Source: Neoceratodus forsteri
Lineage: Eukaryota > Chordata > Ceratodontiformes > Ceratodontidae
Direction: 5' to 3'
DNA: 64,000 nt
Assembly (NCBI GenBank): GCA_016271365.2
Contig: CM057458.1
Span: 202,960,501-203,024,500 of the forward strand
This document shows positions 52,851 through 62,826 of the stretch, piece by piece; position 1 is the first letter of the stretch, and each line of letters starts with the position of its first letter. A program made the translations under genes and the position numbers. Under the pieces are notes generated by a model. The model did not search any database, had not been told where the DNA came from, and was given only the letters and a program-made list of their open reading frames with translations.

Positions 52851-54481
52851 TGGGTTTAAAGGCTGTCACATTTCTGTAATGTTAAAATTTTTTGTCTTTC
52901 ATAAAAGAAAAACAGTGTTCTTGACTTTCATTCCATATGACAGATATGCACAAATAATGACCCATCATTTTATTTTACCTTTCTCTTGGTAGATTTTCTA
53001 AGTACACTTAACAGATTGTGTGCTGTCATTAGGAAACACAGTCAGCCTCATAAACACAACTGTCCAGTTGTTGCAGTCACTTAAATCCTGCAGATTAAAT
53101 GACAGCTATCCTCCTCCTGACACTGAAAGACTGTAACACACCATATCCAGCCACCCGTCTTGATCAGAGTGAGAGGCAGTTATATTGTGCCCATGCTCAA
53201 TGAAAGAACCCGCAGCCTACCACAGCCACCTGTCTAAATGACAGTGAGAGGCAAAGAATGTGTACCTGTTCTCATGCCCAGAAGGAACCCACAGCCAGCC
53301 ACAGCCACCATGCTTCTTATTATCAGTAGTTTACAGTGAGTATGTACTAATTTGTCATACTATGGTTTTTCCTTGAACTGTGTGAATGCTTCCTTAACCA
53401 TTTTATAGATGCATTTGTCACCAAATACCAGCAACTGATGTTGTTATTTTTTCCACAGGTTCCAGTTACAAACAGTGTAACAGGACAGAAGTACTGTAGT
53501 ACTACAACCACCTAAAGGATATCATTTTTAGATAAGTATCAAACTTATTTCACCTGTTCTGTTTTGTCTTTCATTTTTTTCAAGCTGGTGTAAAGCATAC
53601 AACGGAGGTGACATACAGGCCAGATAATACATTTTTCATGCACATCTGTCACTGGCTTACTTCAGCACGCCATGGTTGTACTAAATTTTATCCTGGTCAT
53701 GACAACACATCATGCAATGTAACTTAAGACAGTGGGCCAGTGCATGTCACACACATTAAACTTGTTACTTGGTCTTGTAGTGGCTTACTAATAGCTTGGC
53801 ATTTTCAGCTGGATATAACAGTCACAGGAACAGCCACACTTGGAACAGAATGTGTTAGTGCAATGAAGTCTGAATAATTTCTTCTTCATCTGTTTGCAGG
53901 TAACATTTACATGCTGTGTGCTGCCATCAGTGCTTTTTCCAAATCAGAACACATACAACTTGTATGAATCTGGAGGATACACAGGAAATCTGTAAGGAAG
54001 ACAAAACCATTATTGAAACTTGTTTTCAAATGATGCCCCCGACCCCCCACCCCAAAAAAGAAATACTTACCTTTCATGGCTTGACAGTTTTCATAGAGTC
54101 AAAGTCAGCAGCAAGCTGAAATGCGCACAACCAAAGTAGGCCTCAACCTGTGAGAGGGAAAAAAAAAATAAATTATTACATATAAATAGAAAGTACTGTA
54201 AATGTCTGGGTCTCTGAAAAAAAATGGAGTGTGAAACATACAGTAACTTACCAGTGGTGGTATGAATGCACACACATAGGGCACCATGTTTCAGTCAGCA
54301 CAGCAGATTAATGGTCCTCCTGGACATCACATTATGGTTCACTCAGTGGTTATCTGTGGCTATCATCACTTGGCAACACAATGTGCTTCAGTTCAGTCAG
54401 TGGCAGCAGCAGAAAACAGAAGGACAACAGCAGCAGCAGCAGCAGGTGTCAGAGTTGTGGCGTTAGTGCATGCTTTAATCA
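52851..54481. other. Unassigned, AT-rich
   Basis: About 1.6 kb without a recognised gene or repeat. 53100-53300 has a loose duplication ('cacagccacc...tgtctaaatgacagtgagaggca' variants at about 53140-53180 and 53220-53250). A CAG run lies at 54429-54444 ('cagcagcagcagcagcagcag'). Confidence 0.4.
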
Positions 54482-55180
54482 AAACTCTGAATCTGGCTGC
54501 CCCGGCAACCTTCTCCTCCTTCAAAAAGTTATTTTCTTACTCCTTTATGGAATCCTGTAACTGCCCTCCCCACTCGGAGGCCAGTGAAATAAGCGTTGGG
54601 CATCCATCCCCAGGCCTTGTGATTTCCTGTGTATCACTCCTTCTCCCTTCTTCTCCCTATCACACCTCCTACCCCTTTTCCTGAATGGTTCATGTACATA
54701 CTGTATAATAATGTATATTGACAATCATTGTCTTTTCTTTCTTAGCCTCTTGCATATTTGCCTGTATAGACCTTGCCTAATACTGTACTATGTTTTATGT
54801 CCTCTTCCACATTGTATTCCTTGATTGTACACCCATCTTTTTCCTTTGTATATTGTTTACTTTTATGTGTATTTGTCCAGGTCCACCTTGCAAATGAGCT
54901 CACTCAATGGTGCCTCACCTGGTAAAATAAAGATTGATTGATTGATTGATTGATTAATCAGTGCTTCCTGAAATAATTGCGACCTTTCAGAACATTTTCT
55001 CATGTGATTATTTTTCATCTGGGGTCTGGCCTTTTCATGACAGTTTAACAGCAACCATTTTAGTGGGCACACTTGTGCAGAGTTATGGCTGTTGGTGCAT
55101 GCTTTAATCAGTGAATCCTGAAACAATTGTGACTTTTCAGAATATTTTCTCATGTGATTATTCTTCATCGGGAATCAGGA
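54450..55180. repeat. Two-copy tandem repeat (about 154 bp) split by the LINE
   Basis: 'gcatgctttaatcagtgcttcctgaaat' and what follows ('gacctttcagaacattttct', 'catgtgattatttttcatc') recur at 55080-55170 with minor changes. The LINE end at 54482-54953 sits inside the first copy. Confidence 0.75.
54482..54953 (+). mobile_element. LINE 3' end with (ATTG)n tail and 7-bp target duplication
   Basis: 472-bp insertion. TTAATCA at 54475-54481 is repeated at 54954-54960, and the target sequence is continuous when the insert is removed. The insert begins with a LINE-like C-terminal peptide (TLNLAAPATFSSFKKLFSYS) followed by a 3' UTR, 'acctggtaaaataaag' and GATT repeats (54932-54953). It is strongly 5'-truncated. 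The clade is uncertain; the terminal '...cctcacctggtaaaataaag' is related in form to, but not the same as, the LINE-X tail. Confidence 0.8.
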
Positions 55181-56322
55181 CACTAATACTGCATGCTGAA
55201 TGATGAAGCAAAATGGCAGTATAAGCATGCTACAGTCACATATCATGGCAAATTTTTTTCTAGGGGGCTGTACAGTAATTGTGTTGGGTGGTGGTAGGGA
55301 ATTTTGATTGTGGTTGTTGGTATGTTAAGAAAACAGAATACAGTCAATAGTACACAAAACTTATATTGCATGACAACTATTGCAGCAGTGCAATAATCTC
55401 TCAACAATTTTTACCTGTACCTTTCTATCTGATTTTCGATTGGTAGTAGTTATCTACTGACTTGTCTATATCATACTCTTATTTCCAAAATTTACAACTG
55501 CTGGACTATGTTTTTTCACATATGACAGAATAAACAGCACTACTTTTAATCTTGTGTGCGGCAGATTTTCGTCAGTACTCACACTGGTTTTTGTACATCT
55601 ATCATTTTAAATCCTTTCTGTTGGGACTCAAACAAAATACCATGCAATCCAGCAGGACATGGTACATCACTATTGCATTATGGAGCAGTAGATGTTCAAA
55701 AACAGCTGGAAATGCTAATTAAAACAACGGTTCAGAACAAGATTAAAAGGAGCACTACTGGTTTTTCATATCTGAAAAAAGGGAGTAAGCATGCTACAAA
55801 GAACCCAAGACAAAGCACAGGTGTGAGGGCATTAATGCATGTCCTGGGTGTGATGCGAGGCATGAAGGCTTGCCAGAGTGACTTACGCCAGCTGGGAAGT
55901 GCATTAATGCCCAAATACACCCATGGGCTGGAGTGGGTTATATTGCACTTATAAAATGGGATGGCTAACTATAAAAAGCAAAAGATAAAAACCTTTTTAC
56001 AATAAGTATGCCAGCTGTTGGTCAAGCTGGGCATTAATGAATGACCAGGTGACACTTCTTGCCAAATGGCAAGCTGTCACATTTGAACTTTCATTAATGA
56101 CCTTTTTTGTAATGCAGAAGAACATTAATTATGGAAGGAATGGTATCATACAAACAAGTCAGTAAATAAGGGACAATTGAAAATAAAATAAACAATATAG
56201 GTCAAAATTGTTCAAGAGCAGGTGTGCATTGTTATGTGGTTATTACCGAGCACCCCCCAAACATATATGATAGCTGACTTGCTTCAGTGTTGGGGGTATT
56301 CATATTACCATGTGGTCCAGTC
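55181..56322. other. Unassigned; one ORF of unknown nature
   Basis: A plus-strand open frame of 132 codons (55556-55954) starts MRQIFVSTHTGFCTSIILNP and includes KNKIKRSTTGFSYLKKGSKH-like basic sequence. I see no known domain, and no promoter or splice signal that supports it. The rest is AT-rich and featureless. Confidence 0.3.
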
Positions 56323-56791
56323 CAGTAATAAAGTTAGAGCACCCTGAATGTGTACCCACAGAAAAACACAGCGGTGTCCAAAACCGGCTGACACAACTCC
56401 CAGGCAGGCATCACCATGTTAATTTGGGGATGTCAGTAAATGAATTGAGAGTATACACTCCACTGACATGTATGGGCATGATTTTTCTAGAGCATCTCGT
56501 ACTACTTAGTGTTGCAATTTTACAGAAATCAAAGCGAGTGCAGGAGTGGAGTAACATTCACTCTTACTACAGTAGTTGCTTTCAGTCTTCTAAACTGCAG
56601 CTGTAAATAGCACTAACAGCTAAAGAAAGATCACATCCATACAGGTCAATGGAGTGCACACTCACCATTCATTTTCTAACATCACAAAATTAACATGGGG
56701 TGCCTGCCTGCATGGTGGCATGTCAGCAGGTTCAGGAAATGCCTCTGTTTTTCTGTGGGTACACATTTGGGGTGCTATAATTGTTTGACTG
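56323..56791. mobile_element. Inverted-repeat element (MITE), CAGT ends
   Basis: 469 bp with about 155-bp inverted repeats. The left end is CAGTAATAAAGTTAGAGCAC; the right end, complemented, is CAGTCAAACAATTATAGCAC. Both then read '...aatgtgtacccacagaaaaaca' and 'caccatgttaattt'. The arms are separated by about 160 bp. No coding region. The end sequence is loosely like Tc1/mariner or hAT ends; flanks show neither a TA nor a clean 8-bp duplication. Confidence 0.78.
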
Positions 56792-56929
56792 AAAGAGGAA
56801 GACCAGTCAGTACAGCTCTCAGTCACTGTCCACAGCTTAATGATCCACAATCATTGCAGTAGGGTAAACTCCACATAACATTATTTACCACCTCAGCCTT
56901 GACACAGTGCGGGTACCATGCAACAACGC

Positions 56930-57316
56930 TATTTTATTTAGTTTGTTGACCGGGTAAGTGCACTAGACAAATCCTGCCTATTTTCAGGCACGACCTGGGG
57001 GAGGGGGATACAGATGAATGACAACAGACCTTGAACCAGATTAAGCTGTTGGTGCTATTTTTAGTAAATAAGGGAAATTTGGCCAGGACACTGGGGAAAT
57101 TCCTCAACTCTTTTTCGATAAGTGCCATGGGATCTTTAACATCCACCTGAACTACCACCAATCCAGGCAGATAGGACCTCAGTTTAACGTCTCATCTGAA
57201 AGACGGCACCTCAGAAGTGCAGCACCCCACTCATGCTGCACTACAGTGTCAGTACTGGGATATTAACCCAAGTGCCAGAAGTGGGAACTGAACCCACAGC
57301 CCTCTGATTTCATGGC

Positions 57317-57348
<32 letters not shown>

Positions 57349-57355
57349 TGACACT
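56930..57355 (-). mobile_element. tRNA-derived SINE with LINE-X-type tail
   Basis: Minus-strand SINE. The head has pol III box A (TGGCTCAGTAGG, 57336-57347) and box B (GGTTCAGTTCC, 57284-57294) at tRNA-like spacing. The body (about 57080-57240) reads 'gccgtctttcagatgagacg', 'ttaaactgaggtcc' and 'gatcccatggcactt', a central block I recall as widely shared among animal SINEs. The tail reads CACTTACCCGGTCAACAAA then A/T-rich, almost the same as the LINE-X copy ii terminus TACTCACCCGGTTAACAAA. No ORF. Transcription would be by pol III if alive. Confidence 0.85.
57284..57347 (-). promoter_or_regulatory. SINE internal pol III promoter (boxes A and B)
   Basis: Box A TGGCTCAGTAGG matches TRGYNNARNNG; box B GGTTCAGTTCC matches GGTTCRANTCC except for one base. 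The two are about 42 bp apart, as in tRNA-derived promoters. Confidence 0.75.
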
Positions 57356-57882
57356 GCATGCTGTTAGGATTGCTATGTGGGGAGGGGCACTTCTATCTGT
57401 GTATTGGTAAAATACACTTTTGGGAAATTTATTCTACTGCAATTGCTGTGGATTAATAAACTGTGGATAGGGGACTGAGAGCCATACTGACTGTTCCTAC
57501 TTCAATAGACGGGACTGCATGGTATATTATTAATATCATCAACACTGGACCAAGTCATCTGTCACATATGTGTGCAGGGGGCTGGGTACCTGACAGTGCA
57601 CATTTGCTCTTTAACAGATTATTGCACTGCTGCTTTAACACAAGCAACGCGACAGGAAGAAAACATTACTGCAAAAAAAAAAAAAGATTTTTCCAGTTTG
57701 TAAACAGAGATTATTAACTAGGAATATAAGGAAGGGAAGGACAGCATTTTTTTAGGTTATTTTCTTTAAACTGTTTTTAGGGGGTGTTTTTAAATTTTGT
57801 TGGGGGGAAACAAGGTTATGAGAAAGAAAGACAGAACACAAAATGAAAATGGTACACCAAACAAAAACTCTAATGTTCCAAG
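57356..57882. other. Unassigned
   Basis: No gene or repeat recognised. Contains an A12 run at about 57674 and T-rich sequence. The minus-strand frames continue from the BED relic but are closed by stops. Confidence 0.4.
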
Positions 57883-58679
57883 TTATGGTGAGACAGCAGC
57901 AGTTGGAGCATGGAGATAATTTGCAGTTTTGTGACCCTCCATATGCTCCAACCACTTCTTAGGATTCTCCACCATGTTGTTAAGGTGGCCTACCTCACTC
58001 CACATAAGACCCACATCAGCCTGTGTGGTAAGCATTGTTGCAGGGTTTTCAGAGTCCTGTACAGGTTCTGGAGCAGCTTCTTCATCCCTGGCCCTTCTGC
58101 ACTTCACACCCCATACAGGTGGAGGCTGAGCTGCCACTGGTTGCCCAGCAGGTGCATTCCTTGCAAATTCTGCAGCCTTGGCACAGTGGTGGTTTGTGAG
58201 GTGTGTGTGCTGCCCACCTGTCCCCAGATGAGTGCCCCTGGGCCCATGACACACAAGCACACTGCAAATCTTGCACTTTACAACTCTGGGGTCACCGGGC
58301 AGTGAAGTAAAGAATTCCCACACAACACAGCTGTGGGGCAGACCAGGCACAGGTGGGAGGCCCAGATGTTATGGGCTGCTGCTGCACAATTGGGAGGGAC
58401 AACCTGCTGCTGCTGCTGAGACTGCTGCAGCAGCTCCTGGATGATTTCCTGCTGATGATGATCTGCAGGAGCCAAGGCAGGCAGTGGGGGTGCAGTGGTA
58501 GGTGCCACAGGCGGGGGTACTTGCATGGCACCACTACCTCCTCTTTCAGGGAGGGAAGCACTAGCACTAAACACAGTGCTGTGATTTATATGCGGGGTGC
58601 CACAACACATACATGGTCCAACCCGCTGTCCTCTGTGTGCCCCAGAAGAAACAAACCCACCTCTCTCCATTTTACACAC
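57883..58679 (-). pseudogene. BED-finger protein relic with Gln/Pro-rich N-terminus
   Basis: Two overlapping minus-strand frames. 58278-58679 encodes a Pro/Ala-rich and Gln-rich N-terminus ('QELLQQSQQQQQVVPPN'). 57883-58350 encodes a BED zinc finger (SCVVWEFFTSLPGDPRVVKC, KIC, GTHLGTGGQHTHLTNHH; about 58330-58190) followed by a charged tail. The two share sequence around 58280-58350 in different frames, so a frameshift divides one original protein. The finger is closely like that of the hAT transposase at 48.4 kb (G-S/T-H-L-G-T-x-G-Q-H-T-x-L). No catalytic hAT domain follows before 57.9 kb. It may be the N-terminal exon of a second hAT element or of a derived host gene. Confidence 0.65.
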
Positions 58680-58804
58680 AAAAAAAATTTACTATTGACA
58701 ACTACTACTGAAACAAAAATTAAAAGAGGTAAACTAAGGAATCAAGAGTGAAATATGAACTTAAAATCAAAAGGGGCACAACTCCAAACAAGAAATAGGC
58801 AACT

Positions 58805-59720
58805 TCCCACACTTTCCTGCCATGGCCGCAGCTGCTTCACTCTCCCCAGCTCCTTCTTGGACCCCCACCCTGCAAAGGTAATTTCCTCAAGCACCTTCTC
58901 TGTGGCTTCACTTGCAGGACTTTGATTGGATTGCACTAGTTACCCCGGCCAAACCGCTTATCCCCAAGTCTCCTTTGAAAATTGGAGCACTTTTCTTTCC
59001 AGCACAGCAACTCGGGACCCTTTGCCAGGGAACCATACTGGTTTTTGATTTTTCAGCTTCTACAGCAGCTAGTTCTGGGGAAATTGTCTGTTAATATCAC
59101 TAGCTTAAACTTTGCTGACATTTTTAACTGCTTACCTTAAAGTTAAACTGCTACAACTGTAATTTTTTGTGCTCAACTGTTTGCCTGAATTATATTTTTA
59201 CTGTGTGATTTTGCCCTGCTGTTCCTCTCCTTTCTCTTGCTAATCCTACCCCCCGCTCGTTCCTCTCACTCCTTGTAGAAATCCACCCCCTGATTTTCTG
59301 CCATTTAGGCAGGTAATTGTCCTCTGGCTCCTAACCCCCACTGGTTTCTGTCTCCTCGGCCTCCCTTCCACCCCACCCCACCATTGTTCTTCACTGCTCT
59401 AATTCTCTGCCTTTTCTATGTCTTTCCCCAGATTGTCTGGGCCTGACCAGGCCACCAACCTCCAAGAGGATGACGAGGCTTGCTTCCCTGCCAAGGCCAC
59501 TGATGCTTCACTCTCCCCAGCTCCTCTCGGACCCCCACCCAGCTAAGGTAATTTCATCAAGCACCTTCTCTGTGGCTTCACTTGCAGGACTCTGATTGGA
59601 CAGCGCCAGTTACCCCAGCCAAACCGATTATCGCCAAGGCTCCTTTGAAAATTGGAGTCTTTTCTTTCCAGCACAGCTACTCTGGACCCTCTGCCAGGGA
59701 ACTGCACTGGTTTTGGGCTT
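58805..59720 (+). repeat. Two-copy direct repeat (about 240 bp, 680 bp apart) upstream of LINE-X
   Basis: 58805-59045 and 59485-59720 match at 'cttcactctccccagctcct', 'ggacccccaccc', 'aggtaatttc', 'tcaagcaccttctctgtggc' and 'tcctttgaaaattggag'. Between them is a C/T-rich stretch. By position they are probably 5' UTR monomers of LINE-X copy v. Their sequence differs from the repeats upstream of copy iii. Confidence 0.7.
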
Positions 59721-59821
59721 GATTTTTTTGGCCCACTCAGCCTGCCCAACCCTGACACTCTTTAAATGGTATCTCTTCCCCCCTCAGTCATTGTTTCCCT
59801 GCCTAGTTCAAATTACTATTA

Positions 59822-60957
59822 CACAAACTGGGGAATATGGGTGTGGGCAGGACAGTAGTGTGGTGGGTAGATAACTGGCTGGGTGGCAGGACACAGAGGG
59901 TGGTGGTAAATGGCTGTCACTCCACAGAGGGAAGAGTGACCAGTGGGGTACCACAGGGATCAGTGATGGGACCGGTTCTATTCAACATCTTTATCAGTGA
60001 CATTGCGCAGGACCTAGAAGGCAGAATTTCACTGTTCGCTGATGACACAAAGCTCTGTAACAGAGTAGACACACCAGAGGTGTAGACAGAATGAGAAGGG
60101 ACCTGCAGAAACTTGAAGAATGGTCAGGGGTTTGGCAGTTGAAATTCAATGCAAAGAAGTACAAGATAATGCATATGGGGCACAAAACCCTGGCACAATA
60201 TATCAATTGGGGTGAGGATATAGCATGCACCAAGCAGGAAAGGGATCTTGGGGTTATCATCTCTGATGACCTCAAGGTAGGGAAACAGTATGACAAGGCA
60301 GCAGGTAAAGCAAATAGGATGCTGGGATGTATAGGCAGGGGCATCACCAGCAGGAAAAGGGATGTCATAATTCCACTATACAAGACACTAGTGAGGCCCC
60401 ACTTGGAGTACAGTGTACAGTTCTGGAGACCATACCTACGTAAGGACATAGACAGGGTAGAGAAGGTTCAGAGGAGGGCAACAAAGATGGTGCATGGATT
60501 GCATCACAAGTCCTATGAAGACAGGTTGAAGGAACTGAACATGTACTCCTTGGAGGAGAGGAGGAAGAGAGGGGATATGATAGAGACATACAAGTATCTT
60601 ACAGGGAGGAACAGGGTGCAGGAATACATTATTTTTAAGTGAAAAAGATGTTCCAGGACTAGAGGGCATGGGATGAAGTTGGAGGGAGGATGATTCAGAG
60701 GAAACATGAGGAAGAATTTCTTCACAGAAAGGGTGGTGGACAAGTGGAACAACCTGCCAGAGGAAGTGGTGGGGGCTGAAACAATCATGGGATTTAAGAA
60801 TGTCTGGGATAGACATAAAGGAATTCTGGAGGTCAGGGGTAAGGGGCAACAGACTTCTAGGAAAACATAAACTGAATTTACAAGCTCAAATGGGCAGACC
60901 GGGTGGGCCATAGGCCCTTATCTGCCGACACTGTCTATGTATCTATGTATCTATATA
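59822..60957 (+). mobile_element. CR1 LINE copy 7 (5'-truncated)
   Basis: Plus-strand CR1 from just before motif B to the TCTATGTATCTATGTATCTA tail at 60936-60955. 59837-60085 encodes [20 protein letters not shown] and [18 protein letters not shown] (catalytic FADD intact). 60091-60642 encodes [60 protein letters not shown] and [21 protein letters not shown] stop at 60083 and lesions near 60640 break it. It inserted in the 5' region of LINE-X copy v. Confidence 0.93.
60091..60642 (+). pseudogene. CR1 copy 7 ORF2 C-terminal region
   Basis: 183 open codons after the RT palm. Motifs in order: WQLKFNAKKYKIMHMGHKT (about residues 14-32), [80 protein letters not shown] and LNMYSLEERRKRGDMIETYK. 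It corresponds to the thumb and C-terminal domain of CR1. A 'KFLTGR'-like end runs into a frameshift at about 60640, after which FFTERVVDKWNNLPEEVVGA follows in another frame. Confidence 0.9.
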
Positions 60958-61249
60958 CTACTGACACCTCTTAAAGCAGCAAGTACCTATTCTGGCACTT
61001 GAAATTATTTTTTCCCCCTCACTAGTGTAACTTATTATTTGCACCTTGTTCTTTGCCCACCTCTTAGTAGACACTTGGAAAATGAATAATCACATAATCC
61101 TCCTTACCCTCAGCTACTTGAGTGGGCTACTAATGATGACTGACTTCTCAGCCACCATCCTGGCAGCTGATCAAATCAGCCTACAATCCTTTATGGAATC
61201 ATTAAACCCAACCAACCCCTCCCAGCATAACATGGCATGAGTCACCCCC

Positions 61250-62467
61250 ATGGGCTCTGCCATGCTGTCCTTACTGCCAAACCTCGAATGTTGGTTGCTT
61301 GGACTTTTTGTCCACTCCCTCACATTCCAGTCCCCCTGCTGGCTCTCCCCTTCCTGTTCCCTTCTCTCACTCCTTCTCCTCTATGGTGATGTGGAAAGAA
61401 ACCCAGGACCCCCTAACACACACATTGACCATACAAATGTTATCTGGGCTGGTCACTTGGGCCTTAGGATTGCACACCTAAATATATGTAGCCTTCCATC
61501 TAAGTTCTCTGAGTTTGGGGCATGGATGGCCCTATAAAAGCCGCACATCCTGGGCCTCTCAGAGACCTGGATGAAGCCACACCTCACCAATACCTCGTAT
61601 TAACTCCCTGATTACTCCATACTATGATTAGACAGGCCAGGAAGAAAGAGGGGTGGTGGCGTAGCGCTGTATGTGCTAGACCATATCTCAGCTACCATAA
61701 TCGCTCACTCTTCCCCCATTTCTGCTTGTGAATATCTTATTGCTGAGATTGTTCTAGGGGCCCCAGAAAAAACTTCACCTAGGCTGCTGCTACAGCCCCC
61801 CACTGTGGGTGTCCAGGGCCTATCCAGTTTTCTGGATGGCCTTGCATGCACCTCCCCTTCCAGAGACAGAATCCTAATGGGGGATTTAAACCTGAACTGG
61901 ACTGACACCCCTATACCTGAGTACACACATCTCCTAAAAACACACCAATTAGCACAAGTCATCTCTTCCACCACAAGATATAACATGTGCTCAGACAACC
62001 ATACCACCTTAGACTGGACTATCACAAATCGAGTGGACCTGGTCCTACAGGCAGGCACAATGTCCAACTCCATCAGCGACCACACCCCTACTTACATTAT
62101 CCTATCCACTAAATCAATCCAGCCTCCCCCAAAACTCCTGCCTTTCAGGAAGTTTCACCACCAGGACCATGACTCTGTCCTTACCAATTCCAGGACTATA
62201 ATCTGGTCTGTACTCTACTCATGCAGGGATGTCTCATCTGTGGTAACATACTTTACTGACATCCCACAGAAACCTCAGGACAGACATTTCCCAATCACTG
62301 CCAGAAGGATGAGAGGTGCCAGCACCTACTGGCTATCCATGGAACTACTGGCCCAGATGAAAATCAGGGACAAACTTGGAAAGCCTATAAGTTATCTCCC
62401 TTCCCCCAGCTCCGGAACGCATACAGACAACTGTGCAATTCCTGCAAGAAGGCTGTTAAGTTGCTAA
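61250..62467 (+). pseudogene. LINE-X ORF2 N-terminus: hydrophobic leader, 2A motif, endonuclease
   Basis: One reading frame from MGSAMLSLLPNLECWLLGLF. A hydrophobic, signal-like stretch (residues about 1-44, ending CSLLSLLLLY) leads directly into GDVERNPGP (61385-61411), a full match to the 2A ribosome-skipping consensus D-V/I-E-x-N-P-G-P. The endonuclease follows: LRIAHLNICSLPSKFSEFGA (about 61460-61520), HILGLSETWMKPHL (catalytic S-E-T-W), GRKRGGGVALYVLDHISATI, DRILMGDLNLNWTDTPIPEY (G-D-x-N, about 61870-61920), TLDWTITNRVDLVLQAGTMS and SISDHTPTYIILS (S-D-H, about 62070-62108). All three catalytic blocks look intact. In-frame stops at about 61536, 61601 and 61625 make it a pseudogene. Confidence 0.88.
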
Positions 62468-62826
62468 TGTGAAAATACTATACCAACTTGCAAAAAGACA
62501 TGCTCTGTAACCCACGCAATTTCTGGGCCTCAATAGGGTTCCTCCTAAATCCTAAGTCTAAGAAGCAGACAACACAACTAAACTCATCCTCAGGTCCCAT
62601 TACTGAACCTGGTGCAATTGTAGACACTTTCAACAGAATGTTTACAGACCTCTGTCTCTATGTTAGCAAGCTCTCTACTCAGTCTCCCTCTGACCTATAC
62701 GGCAAACCTCAATGCTCCCAGCCCTCCCCTAGTACTGCACGTGCTCCTCCATTTTACTTTAGGGTCATTGGAGTAAAAGCACTGCCAAACTCTTAAAGAC
62801 ACTTCCTACCAGAGGTAGCCCAGTTA

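Larger units (their letters stand above)
58800..62826 (+). mobile_element. LINE-X copy v (5' half), split by CR1 copy 7
   Basis: Plus-strand LINE-X with putative 5' UTR (58800-59821 and 60958-61060) and the N-terminal half of ORF2 (61250-62796). CR1 copy 7 occupies 59822-60957. It is cut at 62826 by LINE-X copy iv in the opposite orientation, just as the RT entry begins (PPFYFRVIGVKAL, equivalent to TPYFSFCPVTPIEVLNTL in copy iii). Lesions include three stops between 61535 and 61625 and a frameshift near 62467. Confidence 0.8.

Noticed and set aside
57284..57347. Boxes A and B considered as a functional tRNA gene.
   Set aside because: No complete cloverleaf and the sequence continues directly into the SINE body and LINE-type tail.
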